Assembly: GCA_020354125.1 (NCBI GenBank)
Contig: CP070643.1
Span: forward strand, 1,335,654 to 1,372,234
Length of the DNA: 36,581 nt
Direction: 5' to 3'
Source: Betaproteobacteria bacterium
Lineage (GTDB): Bacteria; Pseudomonadota; Gammaproteobacteria; Burkholderiales; Eutrophovitaceae
The translations under genes and the position numbers were made by a program. The notes beneath the pieces are model-generated. The model was not told the origin of the DNA. It made no database searches and was given only the letters and a program-made list of their open reading frames with translations. Each line of letters opens with the position of its first letter. The first letter of the stretch is position 1. Of this stretch, positions 35,154-36,581 are shown piece after piece.

Positions 35154-36581
35154 TTAATAGGTGCGCACTTTTGGTTCGATCGTCTCGGCAGTGAGCGGTT
35201 TCATATGAACTGGCTTGTATTCCAGCCGGCTATCTTGCTTGTACCAGAGGGTGTGTTTGATCCAGTTCTCGTCGTCACGTTCCGGAAAATCGGAACGATC
35301 ATGCGCACCCCTGCTTTCTTTGCGCGCGTCCGCCGACACCAGAGACGAGACCGCCACCTCGATGAGATTTTCGACCTCCAGTGCCTCGACCCGTGCGGTG
35401 TTGAAAACCTTGCTCTTGTCGCCAATGGCGATACGCGAGACGCGTTCTTCGACTTGCTTGATCCTGCGCACACCTTCCTCGAGTAAATCGGGGAAGCGGA
35501 ATACCCCGCAATGCATCTGCATGACCTGGCGCAACTCATTGCCGGCGTCGTGAACGCTCTCGCCCGAGTCACGACTATCCAGACGTGACAACCGTTCCAT
35601 CGTCATCTCGGCGGCGTCGCCTGGAAGCTCCTTGTGCGTCGGATTCTCTTTCAGAAAACGGATCGTCGTGTCGCCCGAAGCCTTACCGAACACGAGCAAG
35701 TCCGTCAGCGAATTGGTGCCCAGCCGGTTTGCGCCATGCACCGAAGCGCAGGCGCACTCGCCAGCGGCATAGAAGCCGGCCACTACCGACTCCTGGTCGC
35801 TACCGACGGTCGTGACCACTTCACCACGGTAATTGGTCGGGATTCCGCCCATCATGTAATGACAGGTCGGAACCACTGGAATCGGATCGTGCACCGGATC
35901 GACGTTGGCGAACTTGCGTGCAATCTCGCGAATCCCCGGTAGCTTGCTCTCGATCAACTCTTCGCCGAGATGATCGAGCTTCAGCAGCACGAAGTCGGCG
36001 TCCTCACCGCAACCGCGGCCGTCCTTGATCTCGGTGGCCATCGCGCGCGACACTACGTCGCGTGAGGCCAGATCCTTGGCGTTGGGAGCATAGCGTTCCA
36101 TGAAACGCTCACCGTCCTTGTTCAACAGATAGCCGCCCTCGCCGCGCACGCCTTCGGTGATCAACACGCCGGCACCGGCAACACCGGTGGGATGGAACTG
36201 CCAGAACTCCATGTCTTCGAGCGGAATACCCGCTCGCGCCGCCATCCCCAGTCCGTCGCCGGTATTGATGTAAGCGTTGGTACTGGACGCGTAAACCCGG
36301 CCGGCACCGCCGGTGGCAAACAACACCGCGCGCGAGTGGAATATGTACACCTCACCGGTTTCCATCTCCATAGCGGTCACGCCAACCACCTGGCCCGAGG
36401 CGTCGCGGATCAGATCCAGCGCCATCCACTCGACAAAGAAATGGGTATTCGCGCGTACGTTGCGCTGATAGAGGGTATGCAACATGGCATGCCCGGTGCG
36501 GTCGGCGGCGGAACACGAGCGCTGCACCGCGGGGCCGGCTCCGAAGTTCTGCATGTGACCGCCGAACGGGCGCTGGTAGAC
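35154..36581 (-). CDS. sdhA: succinate dehydrogenase flavoprotein subunit, 5' end beyond window
   Basis: The C-terminal 475 codons of SdhA; the reading frame runs off the right edge (VYQRPFGGHMQNFG at the edge). Visible are HFFVEW, GEVYIFHSRAVLFATGG, RGEGGYLLNKDGERFM with the catalytic-arginine region ASRDVVSRA, TCHYMMGGIPTN, SRGAHDRSDFPERDD and the terminal EPKVRTY. The FAD-binding N-terminus with the covalent-FAD histidine, and sdhC and sdhD, would lie outside. An internal ATG at 36554 is not the start. Confidence 0.96.
   Translation of the reverse strand, partial: VYQRPFGGHMQNFGAGPAVQRSCSAADRTGHAMLHTLYQRNVRANTHFFVEWMALDLIRDASGQVVGVTAMEMETGEVYIFHSRAVLFATGGAGRVYASSTNAYINTGDGLGMAARAGIPLEDMEFWQFHPTGVAGAGVLITEGVRGEGGYLLNKDGERFMERYAPNAKDLASRDVVSRAMATEIKDGRGCGEDADFVLLKLDHLGEELIESKLPGIREIARKFANVDPVHDPIPVVPTCHYMMGGIPTNYRGEVVTTVGSDQESVVAGFYAAGECACASVHGANRLGTNSLTDLLVFGKASGDTTIRFLKENPTHKELPGDAAEMTMERLSRLDSRDSGESVHDAGNELRQVMQMHCGVFRFPDLLEEGVRRIKQVEERVSRIAIGDKSKVFNTARVEALEVENLIEVAVSSLVSADARKESRGAHDRSDFPERDDENWIKHTLWYKQDSRLEYKPVHMKPLTAETIEPKVRTY

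Overview
The window reads as a stretch of chromosome from an aerobic or microaerobic gammaproteobacterium of moderately high G+C. The evidence is the gene order sdhA-sdhB-sdhE-gltA-sucA-sucB-lpd-zapE, a CcoI/CcoS pair for assembly of cbb3-type oxidase, and a CopA/CopB periplasmic copper system. I cannot name the genus. No rRNA, tRNA, CRISPR array, transposase, integrase or phage gene was seen. From about 7.3 kb to the right end every gene lies on the minus strand. The copper genes at the left run on the plus strand.

Region 1 (about 0.3-8.0 kb) is a copper-handling island: a DUF411 (CopG-like) periplasmic protein, the multicopper oxidase CopA, the outer-membrane protein CopB, a Cu(+)-exporting P1B ATPase with YHS and heavy-metal-binding N-terminal modules, a small c-type cytochrome, and a convergent carboxymuconolactone decarboxylase (CMD/AhpD-like) protein. 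Two copies of one operator-like element, GATTAC-N6-GTWATCTTCCGG, flank the island at 329-352 and 7988-8011. This suggests the divergently placed CMD gene belongs to the same regulon. No copR/copS-type regulator gene lies in the window.

Region 2 (8.1-14.1 kb) is signalling: a NarL-type response regulator overlapping a NarX-type histidine kinase with a cysteine-rich GAF region, and upstream of them a membrane GGDEF-EAL protein followed closely by a haem-oxygenase-like (TenA/PqqC-like) di-iron protein. A strong hairpin terminator ends the latter pair. The leader of the kinase gene is full of symmetric TACT half-sites.

Region 3 (14.6-18.7 kb) is a poorly characterised periplasm-oriented group: a PQQ-type beta-propeller protein, a DsrE-family protein, a two-cupin ChrR-like protein and an M23 peptidase. 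Region 4 (18.8-22.7 kb) holds ccoS, ccoI, a DUF2892 membrane protein and an unknown two-helix membrane protein. ccoS was found by direct translation and is only 51 residues.

Region 5 (22.8-36.6 kb) is central carbon metabolism: a propionate/acetate-CoA ligase with an acrylyl-CoA reductase (AcuI), then zapE, lpd, sucB, sucA, gltA, sdhE, sdhB and a 5'-truncated sdhA. These supply succinate dehydrogenase subunits A and B with their flavinylation factor, citrate synthase and the complete 2-oxoglutarate dehydrogenase complex. sdhC, sdhD and sucCD are not in the window.

The best candidates for undescribed biology are the repeated copper-type operator with the atypical CMD protein, the pairing of a c-di-GMP enzyme with a di-iron oxygenase-like protein, and the DsrE/PQQ-propeller/cupin/M23 group.
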